From Erwinia sp. 198 (GTDB lineage: Bacteria > Pseudomonadota > Gammaproteobacteria > Enterobacterales > Enterobacteriaceae), in NCBI RefSeq assembly GCF_003937915.1, contig NZ_RHUM01000015.1, forward strand, positions 1-64,000: 64,000 nt of DNA, given 5' to 3'. The translations under genes and the position numbers were made by a program. Of the stretch, positions 10,457 to 22,027 are shown piece after piece. The notes under the pieces were generated by a model. That model ran no database searches and was not told the origin of the DNA. It saw nothing but the letters and a program-made list of their open reading frames with translations. Numbering within the stretch: position 1 is the first letter of the stretch; every line of letters starts with the position of its first letter.

Positions 10457-10477
10457 TTCGCCAGGCTAAATACCGGC

Positions 10478-11692
10478 TTACTTTTTCTCGTTCAGCGCAC
10501 GGATACGTGAAGAGAGCGAGAACAGACGGATAAAGCCGCCCGCGTGACGATGGTCGTACACTTCGTCTTCGCCGAAGGTCGCAAACTCTTCTGAATAGAG
10601 GCTGTTGGCGGACTTTTTCTGGATCGCCGTGACCTGACCTTTATAGAGCTGCAGCACCACTTCGCCGTTGACTTCTTCCGCCAGAGATTCGGCAGCGGCC
10701 TGAATGGATTTACGCAGCGGCGCGAACCAGCGGCCGTCGTAAACCACGTAGGACATCTCGTGGCCCAGCTGTTCGCGCCATTTGAAGCTGTCGCGATCCA
10801 GCACCAGCTGCTCAACCGCACGCAGCGCGTTGACCATAATGGTGCCGCCAGGGGTTTCGTAGCAGCCGCGAGACTTGATGCCCACCAGACGGTTTTCGAC
10901 GATATCGATACGGCCTACGCCGTGTTTGGCGCCGATAACGTTCAGTTTTTCCAGGCAGCCGAACGGGCTTAGCGCTTCGCCGTTTACGGCAACCACGCGG
11001 CCTTTCTCTACCGATACCGTCACCTGCTCAGGCTGGTCCGGCGCTTCCAGCGGATCGACAGTCCAGACCCAGCAGTCTTTGTTTGGCGCATTCCACGGGC
11101 TTTCCAGCACGCCGCCTTCGGTAGAGATATGCCAGGCGTTTTCGTCGCGGCTGTAGATTTTTTCCAACGACGCGGTGGTCGGGATGTTGCGCTCTTTCAG
11201 ATAATCCAGCAGCGCCTCACGGGAACGCAGGTTCCACTCGCGCCATGGCGCAACTACTTTCAGCTGTGGGGCCAGCGCGGTGTAGGTGGTTTCGAAACGC
11301 ACCTGGTCGTTACCTTTACCGGTTGCGCCGTGGCACAGCGCGTCTGCGCCTACTTTCAGCGCCAGCTCAACCTGCGCTTTGGCGATAATAGGACGCGCCA
11401 TCGACGTACCCAGCAGATAAGTCCCTTCATACAGCGCGCCGGTTTGCAGCACGGGATAGACGTAATCACTGATGAATTCTTCACGCAGATCCACTACGTG
11501 GCATTCGGAAGCGCCGGACTGCAACGCTTTCTGCTCAACGCCTTCCAGATCGCCGCGCTCCTGGCCGATATCGGCCACAAAAGCGACCACTTCACAGCCG
11601 CCGTAGTTCTCTTTCAGCCACGGAATAATCGCGGAGGTATCCAGACCGCCAGAGTAAGCCAGAACGATTTTTTTGATGCTTTTATCTTGCAT
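10478..11692 (-). CDS. argG: argininosuccinate synthase ArgG (short type)
   Basis: Condenses citrulline and aspartate with ATP to argininosuccinate. The 404-residue protein has the PP-loop AYSGGLDTS (about 12-20). It is the roughly 400-residue type common outside E. coli; E. coli argG is a longer, unlinked type of about 447 residues. The open frame extends back to 11845, but the start at 11692 has a clear AAGGA ribosome site and the family N-terminus. It follows argB by 19 bp, so it is part of the argCBGH operon. Confidence 0.97.
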   Translation of the reverse strand: MQDKSIKKIVLAYSGGLDTSAIIPWLKENYGGCEVVAFVADIGQERGDLEGVEQKALQSGASECHVVDLREEFISDYVYPVLQTGALYEGTYLLGTSMARPIIAKAQVELALKVGADALCHGATGKGNDQVRFETTYTALAPQLKVVAPWREWNLRSREALLDYLKERNIPTTASLEKIYSRDENAWHISTEGGVLESPWNAPNKDCWVWTVDPLEAPDQPEQVTVSVEKGRVVAVNGEALSPFGCLEKLNVIGAKHGVGRIDIVENRLVGIKSRGCYETPGGTIMVNALRAVEQLVLDRDSFKWREQLGHEMSYVVYDGRWFAPLRKSIQAAAESLAEEVNGEVVLQLYKGQVTAIQKKSANSLYSEEFATFGEDEVYDHRHAGGFIRLFSLSSRIRALNEKK

Positions 11693-11711
11693 TGTCTTTT
11701 CCTTGAACCGG

Positions 11712-12488
11712 TTAAGCGAGGATCCGGGTGCCAATCGACACGCCGTTAAATAGGGTTGGTAGCTGTTCGGCATGACGCCAGCTGGCGATATCAACCGGAC
11801 GGCCCAGCGTGCGGGCGGCATCCAGCGCGGCGTTGACTTTAACAATCATGCCGTCGGTAATGATGCCCTGCGCGATCAGCTGTTCCGCCAGCGCCGTCGT
11901 CATCTCTTCGATGCGCTGGCCTTTGCCGTCAAGAATGCCGCTGACGTCGGAGAGCAGTACCAGATCGGCACCCAGCGTCGAGGCCAGCGCGGTGGCGGCC
12001 TGATCGGCGTTGACGTTCATCAGCTTGCCGTCTTCGGTGATGCCGATAGAGCTGATCACCGGCAGGTAGCCTGCTTCCAGCAGCGTGTTAATGAGGTTAG
12101 GATTGCCCGGCTTCGCCTGGCCCACATGGCCCAGCTCTTCATCAAAAGCCGCTACGTTGACGCTGCCGCCGTCGCCCAGGCACAGGCCAACGGCATCAAT
12201 ACCGTGTTTTTTCGACCAGGCCAGCAGCGTTTTATTGGCGGTACCCGCCAGCGCGCCGGTGATAATGTCGATCTGATCGGCTGGCGTGACGCGCAGGCCG
12301 TTTTTCTTTTTCACCGGCAGCGCCAGCTTCTTCATCAGCTCGTCGACCAGGCAGCCGCCGCCATGAACGATCAGCAGCGGACGCTGGTGGGTTTCGCGGT
12401 ACGCAACCAGCGCGTCAAACAGGCGCGCCAGCGCCTCTTCGCTATCCAGCAACACGCCGCCGAGTTTAATAATTAAAGGATTGGTCAT
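11712..12488 (-). CDS. argB: acetylglutamate kinase ArgB
   Basis: Phosphorylates N-acetylglutamate, the second step of the pathway. The 258-residue amino-acid-kinase-fold protein has the substrate and phosphate loops IKLGGVLLD (about 6-14) and VHGGG (about 41-45). The C-terminal stretch [20 protein letters not shown] is typical of the family. It starts at 12488 (MTNPLIIK), 15 bp after the argC stop, and is probably translated from the same mRNA. Confidence 0.97.
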   Translation of the reverse strand: MTNPLIIKLGGVLLDSEEALARLFDALVAYRETHQRPLLIVHGGGCLVDELMKKLALPVKKKNGLRVTPADQIDIITGALAGTANKTLLAWSKKHGIDAVGLCLGDGGSVNVAAFDEELGHVGQAKPGNPNLINTLLEAGYLPVISSIGITEDGKLMNVNADQAATALASTLGADLVLLSDVSGILDGKGQRIEEMTTALAEQLIAQGIITDGMIVKVNAALDAARTLGRPVDIASWRHAEQLPTLFNGVSIGTRILA

Positions 12489-12503
12489 GGGCTTTCTCAC
12501 TGA

Positions 12504-13508
12504 TTAAATAAGCGACTGCGTTTCCGGGAAGCCGAAACGAATATTCATACACTGCACCGCCTGCGACGACGCGCCTTTCAACAGGTTATCTTCCGCTGAG
12601 ACGATAATCGCGTGCTCGCCCTGCACGGCAAAGCCGATATCACAGAACGGCAGGCCAACCACGCCTTTGATCGACGGCACGCCTTTATCATAGACGCGCA
12701 CCAGCGGCTTATCGTGATAGGCGTTATGGAAAGCTTCCGCCACGTCTTCACGCGTTACGCCCGCTTTCAGACGACAGGTGGTGGTGGCCAGAATGCCGCG
12801 CGGAAAGTTGCCCAGGTGCGGCGTGAAGATCACCGGCACGCCAAGATGCGCGGCGATTTCCGGCTGATGACGATGGGTGAAAATGCCATAAGGTTGCAGG
12901 CTGACCTCGCAGAAACTGGTGGCAACGGACGCTTTGCGTCCCGCGCCGCTGACGCCGCTGGTGGCGTTGATGACCGGCCACTGCGCCTCGTTCAGCAAAT
13001 CCGCCGCAATCAGCGGCTTCAGCGCCAGCTGCGCGGCGGTCGGATAGCAGCCGGGCACGGCAATCAGCTGCGCTTCTTTTAGCTGGCTCTGCTGCCATTC
13101 GGCCAGGCCATATACGGCCTTTGCCAGCCACTCTTTATGCTGATGCGGGAAGCCGTAATAGTCGGTGAAGAAACTCTCTTCGTTGACGCGGAACGCCGCC
13201 GACAGATCGAACACCACGCAGCCGGCAGCCAGGAATTCAGGCGCCAGGTCATGACTGACTTCATGCGCCGTTGCCAGAAATACCACGTCCACTTTGTCGG
13301 CAAACGCCGCCGCGCTTGTCAGCGGCTGCAGCGGCATGTCCAGCATCCCTTTCAGCTGCGGATGCAGATCGGAAAGCAATTTTCCGGCGTCAGGGCTTTG
13401 CGCTGATACCGCTAAAGCGGTTATGTTCACCTGAGGGTGACGGTTCAGGTAGGTCGCAAGCTCTACGCCAGCATAGCCACTGGCACCAACAATCAGCGTA
13501 TTTAACAT
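12504..13508 (-). CDS. argC: N-acetyl-gamma-glutamyl-phosphate reductase ArgC
   Basis: NADPH-dependent reduction of acetylglutamyl phosphate to the semialdehyde. The 334-residue protein has the Rossmann loop GASGYAG (8-14) and the catalytic Cys154 in VPGCYPTA. It is the first gene of the argCBGH operon and is divergent from argE. The two ARG boxes at 13615-13653 lie just upstream and should bring both directions under ArgR repression by arginine. Confidence 0.97.
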   Translation of the reverse strand: MLNTLIVGASGYAGVELATYLNRHPQVNITALAVSAQSPDAGKLLSDLHPQLKGMLDMPLQPLTSAAAFADKVDVVFLATAHEVSHDLAPEFLAAGCVVFDLSAAFRVNEESFFTDYYGFPHQHKEWLAKAVYGLAEWQQSQLKEAQLIAVPGCYPTAAQLALKPLIAADLLNEAQWPVINATSGVSGAGRKASVATSFCEVSLQPYGIFTHRHQPEIAAHLGVPVIFTPHLGNFPRGILATTTCRLKAGVTREDVAEAFHNAYHDKPLVRVYDKGVPSIKGVVGLPFCDIGFAVQGEHAIIVSAEDNLLKGASSQAVQCMNIRFGFPETQSLI

Positions 13509-13614
13509 CGGACACCTTATAACGGTCTCGGGTTTCGGGTGACGGCTTCACGCCGTATTCCCAGGCAGTTAGCGCCGGTTATGCAGGAAATCTGGTTTCC
13601 ATCCCCACGCCATT

Positions 13615-13653
13615 AATGTATTTTTATTCACTATTAATGCATGAATATTGATA
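13615..13653. promoter_or_regulatory. two ARG boxes (ArgR operators) in the argC-argE control region
   Basis: Two imperfect 18-bp palindromes, AATGTATTTTTATTCACT (13615-13632) and AATGCATGAATATTGATA (13636-13653), are separated by 3 bp, the standard spacing for hexameric ArgR. The sequence is very close to the E. coli argECBH operator and overlaps the divergent promoter region. Confidence 0.9.
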
Positions 13654-13679
13654 CTATCCTAACGCAAGGACTGTCAACA

Positions 13680-14831
13680 GTGAAGACAAAATTACCGCCT
13701 TTTATTGAGCTTTACCGTGAGTTGATCGCCACGCCGTCCATCAGCGCCACCGACAGCGCGATGGATCAGAGTAATGAAGCTTTAATCAGTTTGCTGGCAG
13801 GCTGGTTCCGCGATATTGGCTTTGAGGTGGAAGTGCAGCCGGTTCCCGGCACGCGCCATAAATTTAATATGCTGGCCCGTACCGGTAGCGGCGCTGGTGG
13901 TCTGTTACTGGCCGGTCACAGCGACACCGTGCCGTTCGACGACGGTCGCTGGACGCGCGATCCCTTTACGTTAACTGAACACGATAACAAGCTGTATGGC
14001 CTGGGCACCGCCGATATGAAAGGTTTCTTCGCCTTTATCCTTGATGCGCTGCGCGATGTTGACGTGAAAAAGCTGGCGAAACCGCTCTACGTGCTGGCGA
14101 CCGCCGATGAAGAAACCACGATGGCCGGCGCGAAATATTTCTCTGAAAATGCCACCGTGCGGCCCGACTGCGCCATTATCGGCGAGCCTACCTCGCTTCA
14201 GCCGGTGCGGGCGCACAAAGGCCATATGTCGAACGTGATCCGTATTGAAGGCCAGTCGGGCCACTCCAGCGATCCTTCGCGTGGCGTCAACGCCATTGAG
14301 CTGATGCATGAGTCCATCACCCAGCTGATGACGCTGCGCGACACGCTGAAAACGCGCTATCGCCACGACGGTTTTGCCATTCCTTATCCGACCATGAACT
14401 TTGGCCATATCAGCGGCGGCGATGCGGCAAATCGGATCTGCGCCTGCTGCGATCTGCATATGGATCTGCGGCCGTTACCGGGCCTGACGCTGAACGAGCT
14501 GGAAGGATTGATTAACGAGGCGCTGGCACCCGTCAGCGAACGCTGGCCGGGCCGCGTTAACGTCAGTCAGCTGCACCCGCCGATCCCCGGCTATGAATGC
14601 CCGGCCGATCACCGACTGGTTAAGGTGGTGGAAAAGCTGCTGGGCACGGAAACCAGCATTGTGAATTACTGCACCGAAGCGCCGTTTATTCAGGAACTGT
14701 GCCCGACGCTGGTGCTGGGGCCAGGTTCGATTAACCAGGCGCACCAGCCGGATGAATATCTCGATACCGCTTTTATTAAACCTACCCGCGAACTGATTAC
14801 GCAGGTCGTGCAGCATTTTTGTTATCACTGA
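13680..14831 (+). CDS. argE: acetylornithine deacetylase ArgE
   Basis: Zinc enzyme that removes the acetyl group from N-acetylornithine. The 383-residue M20-family protein has metal ligands in GHSDTVPF (His80), ADMKGF (Asp112) and DEETTMAG (Glu144/Glu145), and a dimerisation lid in the middle. The frame opens at an ATG at 13641, but that ATG lies inside the ARG boxes. The GTG at 13680 gives exactly the E. coli length and N-terminus (MKTKLPPF) and is preferred. Confidence 0.95.
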   Translation: MKTKLPPFIELYRELIATPSISATDSAMDQSNEALISLLAGWFRDIGFEVEVQPVPGTRHKFNMLARTGSGAGGLLLAGHSDTVPFDDGRWTRDPFTLTEHDNKLYGLGTADMKGFFAFILDALRDVDVKKLAKPLYVLATADEETTMAGAKYFSENATVRPDCAIIGEPTSLQPVRAHKGHMSNVIRIEGQSGHSSDPSRGVNAIELMHESITQLMTLRDTLKTRYRHDGFAIPYPTMNFGHISGGDAANRICACCDLHMDLRPLPGLTLNELEGLINEALAPVSERWPGRVNVSQLHPPIPGYECPADHRLVKVVEKLLGTETSIVNYCTEAPFIQELCPTLVLGPGSINQAHQPDEYLDTAFIKPTRELITQVVQHFCYH

Positions 14832-14980
14832 GTGAAACGCGGGGCATTTGGCCAGTAAAACGGCCTTTTACCCCGGCTTTATCATCTGTTTCTTGATAAG
14901 AATAACTTATCTCGCTGCGGCGCTGTTAAATTTCTTAAATTACCGCAAGTTAGCAGCAGGTTCGCACACGTTTAAGTCAA

Positions 14981-15010
14981 TTGACGGATGGACGGGAACG
15001 TGGCTAGATA
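14981..15010 (+). promoter_or_regulatory. candidate ppc promoter
   Basis: TTGACG (14981-14986) and TAGATA (15005-15010) with an 18-bp spacer lie about 60 bp before the ppc start. The rest of the 237-bp argE-ppc gap holds a weak GGCC hairpin with a short T-run near 14850-14868 that may end argE transcripts. Confidence 0.45.
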
Positions 15011-15068
15011 AAAGGCAATGTTATACCGGCGACGGTAGAGAGTGATAAAAATAACGGTCAGGGGTCAT

Positions 15069-17720
15069 ATGAACGAACAATATTCCGCAATGCGAAGTAA
15101 TGTCAGTATGCTCGGCAAACTGCTCGGGGATACGATTAAGGATGCGCTTGGCGAGAACATCCTGGATCGGGTGGAAACCATCCGTAAGCTCTCCAAGTCC
15201 TCCCGCGCGGGAAACGACGCCCACCGTAAAGAGCTGCTTACCACGCTGCAAAACTTATCCAATGACGAACTGCTGCCGGTGGCGCGCGCCTTCAGCCAGT
15301 TTCTGAACCTGACCAACGTCGCCGAGCAGTACCACACCATATCGCCCAAGGGCGAAGGCGCTAATCACCAGGAGCTGCTGGCGAAAACCTTCGAGCGCCT
15401 GAAGCAGCAGCCCAACCTGACGGAAGCCAAAATTCGCGAGGCTATCGAATCGCTTTCTCTGGAGCTGGTGCTGACCGCACACCCGACGGAGATCACCCGT
15501 CGCACGCTGATCCACAAGCTGGTCGAGGTTAACAGCTGCCTGAAACAGCTGGATCATAACGATCTTTCTGACTACGACCGATCGCAGATTATGCGTCGTT
15601 TGCGCCAGCTGGTTGCGCAGGCCTGGCATACCGATGAAATCCGTAAATATCGCCCGACGCCGGTCGATGAAGCTAAATGGGGCTTTGCGGTGGTGGAAAA
15701 CAGCCTGTGGGAAGGCGTCCCGGCCTTTCTGCGCGAGCTGTACGAGCAGGTGGAGGCGTCGTTTGGCGTTAAGCTGCCGGTGGATTTCGTGCCGGTGACC
15801 TTTACCTCCTGGATGGGCGGCGACCGCGACGGCAACCCGAACGTGACGGCTAAAATCACCCGCCACGTGCTGCAGCTAAGCCGCTGGAAAGCTACCGATC
15901 TGTTCCTGCGCGATATCGCCGTGCTGGTTTCCGAGCTGTCGATGTCGGAGTGTACGCCGGAAGTCCGCGAGCTGTGCGGCAACCCGGAGGCGCTGGAGCC
16001 TTACCGCGAAATCATGAAAAACCTGCGCGCCCAGCTGCTGACGACCCAGACATATCTGGAGCGCCGCCTGAAGGGCGAGCGGCCTGCACGTCCCGATAAC
16101 CTGCTGATTTCCAACGACCAGCTGTGGGATCCGCTCTACGCCTGCTACCAGTCGTTGCAGGCCTGCGGCATGGGCATTATTGCCAACGGCCAGCTGCTGG
16201 ACACGCTGCGCCGCATCAAGTGCTTCGGCGTGCCGCTGGTGCGTATCGATCTGCGCCAGGAAAGCACGCGCCATACCGACGCTATTGCAGAAGTCACCCG
16301 CTATTTAGGCCTGGGCGACTACGCCAGCTGGTCGGAAGCCGATAAACAGGCGTTTTTGATCAGCGAGCTGAGTTCTAAACGCCCGCTGCTGCCGCGTCAA
16401 TGGGAGCCGAGCGCCGAGACGCAGGAGGTGCTGGATACCTGCCGCGTGGCGGCGGAGGTGCCGAAAGGTTCCATTGCCGCTTACGTAATCTCAATGGCGA
16501 AAACGCCTTCCGACGTGCTGGCGGTGCATCTGCTGCTCAAAGAGGCGGGTATTCCTTTCGCCATGCCGGTGGCACCGCTGTTTGAAACCCTGGATGACCT
16601 GAACAACGCCAACGACGTGATGCGTCAGCTGCTGGATATCGGCTGGTATCGCGGCTTTATCCAGGGTAAGCAGATGGTAATGATTGGCTACTCCGATTCG
16701 GCAAAAGACGCGGGCGTAATGGCCGCCAGCTGGGCGCAGTATCAGGCCCAGGATGCGCTGATTAAAACCTGCGAAAAAGCCGGTATTGCGCTGACGCTGT
16801 TCCACGGACGCGGCGGTACCATAGGCCGTGGCGGCGCACCGGCCCACGCAGCGCTGCTTTCCCAGCCGCCGGGCAGCCTGAAAGGCGGCCTGCGCGTGAC
16901 CGAGCAGGGCGAAATGATCCGCTTTAAATACGGCCTGCCGGAAGTCACCATCAGCAGCCTGACGCTTTACACCGGCGCCATCCTGGAAGCCAACCTGCTG
17001 CCGCCGCCGGAACCGGAAGCGGCCTGGTGCGGCATTATGGATCAGCTTTCCGCCGACTCCTGCGAGATGTATCGTGGCTACGTGCGTGAAAACGCCGACT
17101 TCGTGCCCTATTTCCGGTCGGCTACGCCGGAACAGGAGCTGGGCAAACTGCCGCTGGGCTCCCGTCCGGCCAAGCGGCGCGCCAGCGGCGGCGTCGAGTC
17201 GCTGCGCGCGATACCGTGGATCTTTGCCTGGACGCAGAACCGCCTGATGTTGCCTGCCTGGCTGGGCGCGGGCGCGGCGCTACAAAAAGCGATGCAGGCG
17301 GGTCATCAGGATCGGCTGGAGGCGATGTGCCGCAACTGGCCGTTTTTCTCCACCCGTCTGGGGATGCTGGAAATGGTCTTTTCCAAAGCCGATCTCTGGC
17401 TGGCGGAATATTACGATCAGCGGCTGGTGGACCAGACGCTGTGGCCGCTGGGCAGGCAGCTGCGCGACCAGCTGGATTCCGATATCAAAGCGGTGTTGAC
17501 CATCGCCAATGACGCGCATTTGATGGCCGACCAGCCGTGGATTGCCGAATCCATCGCGTTGCGTAACGTTTATACCGATCCGCTGAACGTGCTGCAGGCC
17601 GAGCTGCTGCACCGTTCCCGCCTGCAGGAAACCAATGGTGAAGAGCCGGATCCACGCGTTGAGCAGGCGCTGATGGTGACGATAGCCGGCGTCGCGGCGG
17701 GCATGCGTAATACGGGCTAA
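15069..17720 (+). CDS. ppc: phosphoenolpyruvate carboxylase Ppc
   Basis: Carboxylates PEP to oxaloacetate, replenishing the TCA cycle. The 883-residue protein has the same length as the E. coli enzyme, with the catalytic His138 in LTAHPTE, the glycine-rich loop [12 protein letters not shown] containing Arg587, and the C-terminus MRNTG. The frame opens at 15042, but MNEQYSAMR at 15069 is the conserved start. The stop overlaps the stop of the convergent gene at 17717, and the terminator lies inside that gene. Confidence 0.97.
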   Translation: MNEQYSAMRSNVSMLGKLLGDTIKDALGENILDRVETIRKLSKSSRAGNDAHRKELLTTLQNLSNDELLPVARAFSQFLNLTNVAEQYHTISPKGEGANHQELLAKTFERLKQQPNLTEAKIREAIESLSLELVLTAHPTEITRRTLIHKLVEVNSCLKQLDHNDLSDYDRSQIMRRLRQLVAQAWHTDEIRKYRPTPVDEAKWGFAVVENSLWEGVPAFLRELYEQVEASFGVKLPVDFVPVTFTSWMGGDRDGNPNVTAKITRHVLQLSRWKATDLFLRDIAVLVSELSMSECTPEVRELCGNPEALEPYREIMKNLRAQLLTTQTYLERRLKGERPARPDNLLISNDQLWDPLYACYQSLQACGMGIIANGQLLDTLRRIKCFGVPLVRIDLRQESTRHTDAIAEVTRYLGLGDYASWSEADKQAFLISELSSKRPLLPRQWEPSAETQEVLDTCRVAAEVPKGSIAAYVISMAKTPSDVLAVHLLLKEAGIPFAMPVAPLFETLDDLNNANDVMRQLLDIGWYRGFIQGKQMVMIGYSDSAKDAGVMAASWAQYQAQDALIKTCEKAGIALTLFHGRGGTIGRGGAPAHAALLSQPPGSLKGGLRVTEQGEMIRFKYGLPEVTISSLTLYTGAILEANLLPPPEPEAAWCGIMDQLSADSCEMYRGYVRENADFVPYFRSATPEQELGKLPLGSRPAKRRASGGVESLRAIPWIFAWTQNRLMLPAWLGAGAALQKAMQAGHQDRLEAMCRNWPFFSTRLGMLEMVFSKADLWLAEYYDQRLVDQTLWPLGRQLRDQLDSDIKAVLTIANDAHLMADQPWIAESIALRNVYTDPLNVLQAELLHRSRLQETNGEEPDPRVEQALMVTIAGVAAGMRNTG

Positions 17721-18334
17721 CGGTACGGGGCGTTCATATCTGCCGGATATGAACGCCTTTCTGGTTTAACGGGCGACCAGGCGCACCAGAAGTTGACGAC
17801 CCTGACGCCATACTTGTTGACCTCCTCTGTCACTTCCATTCTGTCCATCCCTCTTTCGCACTGTTCAGCCAGCCAGGCCCTGCTGCTGCAAAACTGTATC
17901 CAGCGGTTAAGGTGACGATCCTTAAGCCACAGCCCCATTTCACACCGGCCCGATTTGCCCCGGCTCGGGCCGGGAAAAGAAACGTCATACTCCGTCAGAT
18001 AATGGAGGCTTTGATGGGGAAGATAGCGCACCAGAGCGGAGGGCAGCTGTAACGAGAACATGCCGATCATAAAGGCGCTACAGATAAAAAGTTTAGAGAG
18101 CTGTCGCAGCGTCAGGCGACGATGAAAAAAGATGACGGCCACCAGGGTAATGATCACGGCGGCGCCTACGCCGACTTCACCCGCTATCCAGAAAACGCTA
18201 CCTGGATCGGCCAGATAAACGTTGCGCGAAAGACCAGACCAGTATGCCATCGCCACCAAAGGCACAACGGTAAAAAGGGCTACCAGTAAACAGCCTTTGA
18301 TCCCCAGCCGCTTTATTTCCCCGATCGTGTTTTG
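17717..18334 (-). CDS. unrecognised inner-membrane protein
   Basis: I do not recognise this 205-residue protein. It shows three hydrophobic segments (about 12-32, 48-70 and 79-99) and then a roughly 105-residue polar tail with four cysteines and several tryptophans, in the contexts SGRCEMG, IQFCSS, AEQCERG and NFWCAW. The tail could be periplasmic and disulfide-bonded, which is inferred. The frame opens at 18376; MQNTIGEIK at 18334 is chosen because the upstream part looks like leader, although the ribosome site (GAAGA) is weak. It occupies the ppc-metF position where E. coli has the phosphoethanolamine transferase gene yijP/cptA. Its 3' end contains the ppc terminator, so the last residues are doubtful as conserved protein. 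Confidence 0.65.
   Translation of the reverse strand, partial: QNTIGEIKRLGIKGCLLVALFTVVPLVAMAYWSGLSRNVYLADPGSVFWIAGEVGVGAAVIITLVAVIFFHRRLTLRQLSKLFICSAFMIGMFSLQLPSALVRYLPHQSLHYLTEYDVSFPGPSRGKSGRCEMGLWLKDRHLNRWIQFCSSRAWLAEQCERGMDRMEVTEEVNKYGVRVVNFWCAWSPVKPERRSYPADMNAPYR
17729..17764 (+). terminator. ppc terminator
   Basis: An 11-bp perfect stem, GGCGTTCATAT / ATATGAACGCC (17729-17739 with 17747-17757), is followed by TTTCTGGTTT. It begins 9 bp after the ppc stop and lies inside the coding region of the convergent membrane-protein gene. Confidence 0.8.
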
Positions 18335-18376
18335 CATGAGTTCTTCATGATCCCTGCCCTGGAAAGCAGTTATCAT

Positions 18377-18412
18377 AAAAAAAATGCCGTCTCGCGTAAA
18401 CGAAGCGACGGC
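18377..18412 (-). terminator. metF terminator
   Basis: On the minus strand the stem GCCGTC / GACGGC, with further inner pairing, is followed by eight T, starting about 14 bp after the metF stop. Confidence 0.8.
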
Positions 18413-18425
18413 TGGCTTTTACTTA

Positions 18426-19331
<906 letters not shown>

Positions 19332-19375
19332 TTACCTCATCGATCGCGGAAGAAAACGGCCCACCTTGAACTTCT

Positions 19376-19399
19376 ATACGTTTAGACGTCCAGACATTC
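19376..19399 (-). promoter_or_regulatory. met boxes upstream of metF
   Basis: Three contiguous 8-bp units, ATACGTTT, AGACGTCC and AGACATTC, resemble the MetJ consensus AGACGTCT; the middle one matches at 7 of 8. They lie about 50 bp before metF. The remaining 200 bp up to the metL stop holds only a GC-rich hairpin (CGGGGCCG / CGGCCCCG, 19566-19588) without a good T-run, a possible weak metL terminator. Confidence 0.75.
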
Positions 19400-19595
19400 A
19401 AAATGACGGATCGGCGATTTTACGTCAACAGATAAATGATGCCGCAGCGTGACAAATTCTCAATAAAGTTGAATGAAATTCATGCAGGAAAAAGAAGTGA
19501 GGAAAATCAAGGGGCCGCCGCCATCGGGCCGAATGCACAGAGAAATGACGCGCTATCATTCAAGCCGGGGCCGCGATTTACGGCCCCGAAAGAAA

Positions 19596-22025
19596 CTACA
19601 GCAGCTGCGCCAGCCGGTTGATGTCGGACTGGATCGCGCCAGCCGTTACGTCGCGTCCTGCGCCCGGCCCGCGGATCACCAGCGGATTATCGCGATACCA
19701 GCGGCTTTCGATAGCAAAGACGTTATCGCAGGGCAGCAGCGCCGCCAGCGGATGATCGTCCCTGACCGCCTCGACGCCGACGCGCGCCTTGCCATTAGCG
19801 TCAAAGCGTGCCACGTAACGCAGCACCAGCCCCATCTCCTGTGCGGCCTCAAAGCGCTGCTGCATCTGCTCGTTCAGCGCCTCGCCGTTCTCAAAGAAGT
19901 GGTCGACTGATTCGCCTTCGCAGCTTTTCGGCACCAGCGACTCCACCCGCACCTGATCCGGTTCAATATCGTAGCCCGCCTCGCGCGCCAGGATCACCAG
20001 CTTGCGCATCACATCCTGACCGGAAAGATCGACGCGCGGATCCGGTTCGGTTAGCCCCTGCTGCCATGCCTGGTCCACCAGCTCGGTGAACGGTACGGTG
20101 CCGTCATACTGCAAAAAGAGCCAGGAAAGCGTGCCGGAGAAGATGCCGCTGATGGCGATAATGCTGTCGCCGCTTTCACGCAGATCGCGCACGGTGTGGT
20201 TAACCGGCAGCCCGGCACCGACGGTGGCGTTGTAAAGCCAGTGGCGGCCGGTTTTAGCGAAGGCGTCACGGATCTGACGATAGCGGTCGCTGCTTGACGC
20301 CCCGGCCACTTTGTTCGCGCCAATCACGTGAAAACCGTGGCTGGCGAAATCCAGATACTGATCGGCGAGCTGCTCACTGGCGGTCACGTCCAGCACCACC
20401 AGGTCGTCAAACGGGTGCGCGCGCATCCACAGGAACAGCGACTCCTCATCCCGCTCTACTGCCTCGTCATCAAAGAAGGCCAGCGCGCGGCTGGCGTCCA
20501 GCCCTTCGTAGTTCAGCAGGCTGCGCCGGCTGTCGACCACGCCGGCTAAAACATATTCAAATCCCGTCCGCGCCGATAGCGTTTCCTGCTCGCGCGCGAA
20601 GAGTTCCAGCCAGCGGGAGCCGATATTACCCTTGCCGAACAGCATCAGGCCGACCTGTTTTTCCGCACGGAACAGCGACTGGTGCAGACCGCGGATCAGA
20701 TGTTCAGTCGGCCCGACGCGCAGCACGGCGACCAGGCTGATGCCCTCTTCCGACTGCCAGATAAATTCAACCGGCTGATCCTTCAGCTGCTGCCAGAAAC
20801 GGTGGCTGTGCAGCGGATTGCGGCAGACGCCCGCGCCTACCAGCGCGACCAGCGCCATGGCTTCCCGCAGCTGTAAGCGTCCGGGAATGCCCGCATCCTG
20901 AAGCAGCGTCAGCGCGCTGTTCACCACTTCCGAGGTATAACAAAGCTGTAAAAGGTGGCGATCGGGATGAACGCCGGTCGCCAGCGGACGCAGCTGCGCG
21001 CGCTGAAGCAGTCGTTCAATCTCTTTCTGCGCCGTGGCGAAATCATGCTGCGGCGGCACCTGGAACTCAATCAGGCAGACGTCGTCGTGGCTGGTGACAA
21101 TTCGCGCGCCCGTGCCGGAAGCCAGCACGCGCTCAATGCGGGTCGAACCCTGTTCCGGCTGGTAGCTACAGCGCAGCTGCAGGTCGATATCGCTGCCGGA
21201 AACCGGCTGTAGCGTACGGGTATGCAGCACCGGCGCGGCCAGGCGTGCCAGCTCGCTGGCTTCATCCAGCCGCAGCAGTGGCAGCAGGCAGGCGTCTTTC
21301 ACCTTGCGCGGATCCGCACTGTAAACGCCCGCTACGTCGCTCCAGATGGTGACGCGCGACACGCCGGCCAGCGCGCCGATCTGCGTGGCGGAATAGTCGC
21401 TACCGTTACGGCCCAGCAGCACGGTTTCACCCGCGTCGTTGCGGCTGATAAAGCCGGTCACCACCAGCCGCTCGCCCGGATGCTGGGCAATCAGCTGTTG
21501 CAGCAGCGGCCAGGATTTTCCTTCATCCACCTGCGGCTGGGCGGCCCGCTCGGCGCGCAGAAATTCCCGCGCGTCCAGCCAGCTCGCCGCCATATCCTGC
21601 TGCTGAAGCACGGCCGCCATCAGCCGTGCTGACCAGATTTCGCCGTGTCCCACCACTTCCGCGTAGGCGGCTTCGGTTATTTTGCCATCCAGCAGAGCGG
21701 CCAGCTTTTCCAGATCGCGAATGAATTCACCGATCAGCCCGTCTGCCGCCTGTGCCGGAAGCAGGCTGCTGATTAACTCGCTCTGATAGCGTCGCAGCGC
21801 CTGCTGCACCTGGTGCGCCGACAGACGGTCGCTCTGGCTTAGCTTCAGCCAGCTAATCAGCTGATTGGTGGTGCTGCCTGCGGCGGACACCACCATCACG
21901 TCGCCGGGACGGCTGTATTCCGCCACGATCCCCGCTACCCGCAGGTAACATTTGGCGTCGGCAAGGCTGCTGCCCCCGAATTTATGCAGCTGACGCGCGC
22001 CTGCTGCCACTGCTGAATGACTCAT
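19596..22025 (-). CDS. metL: bifunctional aspartokinase II / homoserine dehydrogenase II MetL
   Basis: Catalyses the first and third steps from aspartate to homoserine, the methionine-specific isoenzyme. The 809-residue protein has an N-terminal kinase domain (KFGGSSLAD near residue 15), a central linker, and a homoserine dehydrogenase domain beginning around 460 with the Rossmann loop LFGKGNIGSRW and the catalytic region NATVGAGLPV. It follows metB by only 2 bp, so metBL form an operon repressed through the met boxes at 23248-23287. Confidence 0.97.
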   Translation of the reverse strand: MSHSAVAAGARQLHKFGGSSLADAKCYLRVAGIVAEYSRPGDVMVVSAAGSTTNQLISWLKLSQSDRLSAHQVQQALRRYQSELISSLLPAQAADGLIGEFIRDLEKLAALLDGKITEAAYAEVVGHGEIWSARLMAAVLQQQDMAASWLDAREFLRAERAAQPQVDEGKSWPLLQQLIAQHPGERLVVTGFISRNDAGETVLLGRNGSDYSATQIGALAGVSRVTIWSDVAGVYSADPRKVKDACLLPLLRLDEASELARLAAPVLHTRTLQPVSGSDIDLQLRCSYQPEQGSTRIERVLASGTGARIVTSHDDVCLIEFQVPPQHDFATAQKEIERLLQRAQLRPLATGVHPDRHLLQLCYTSEVVNSALTLLQDAGIPGRLQLREAMALVALVGAGVCRNPLHSHRFWQQLKDQPVEFIWQSEEGISLVAVLRVGPTEHLIRGLHQSLFRAEKQVGLMLFGKGNIGSRWLELFAREQETLSARTGFEYVLAGVVDSRRSLLNYEGLDASRALAFFDDEAVERDEESLFLWMRAHPFDDLVVLDVTASEQLADQYLDFASHGFHVIGANKVAGASSSDRYRQIRDAFAKTGRHWLYNATVGAGLPVNHTVRDLRESGDSIIAISGIFSGTLSWLFLQYDGTVPFTELVDQAWQQGLTEPDPRVDLSGQDVMRKLVILAREAGYDIEPDQVRVESLVPKSCEGESVDHFFENGEALNEQMQQRFEAAQEMGLVLRYVARFDANGKARVGVEAVRDDHPLAALLPCDNVFAIESRWYRDNPLVIRGPGAGRDVTAGAIQSDINRLAQLL

Positions 22026-22027
22026 GC

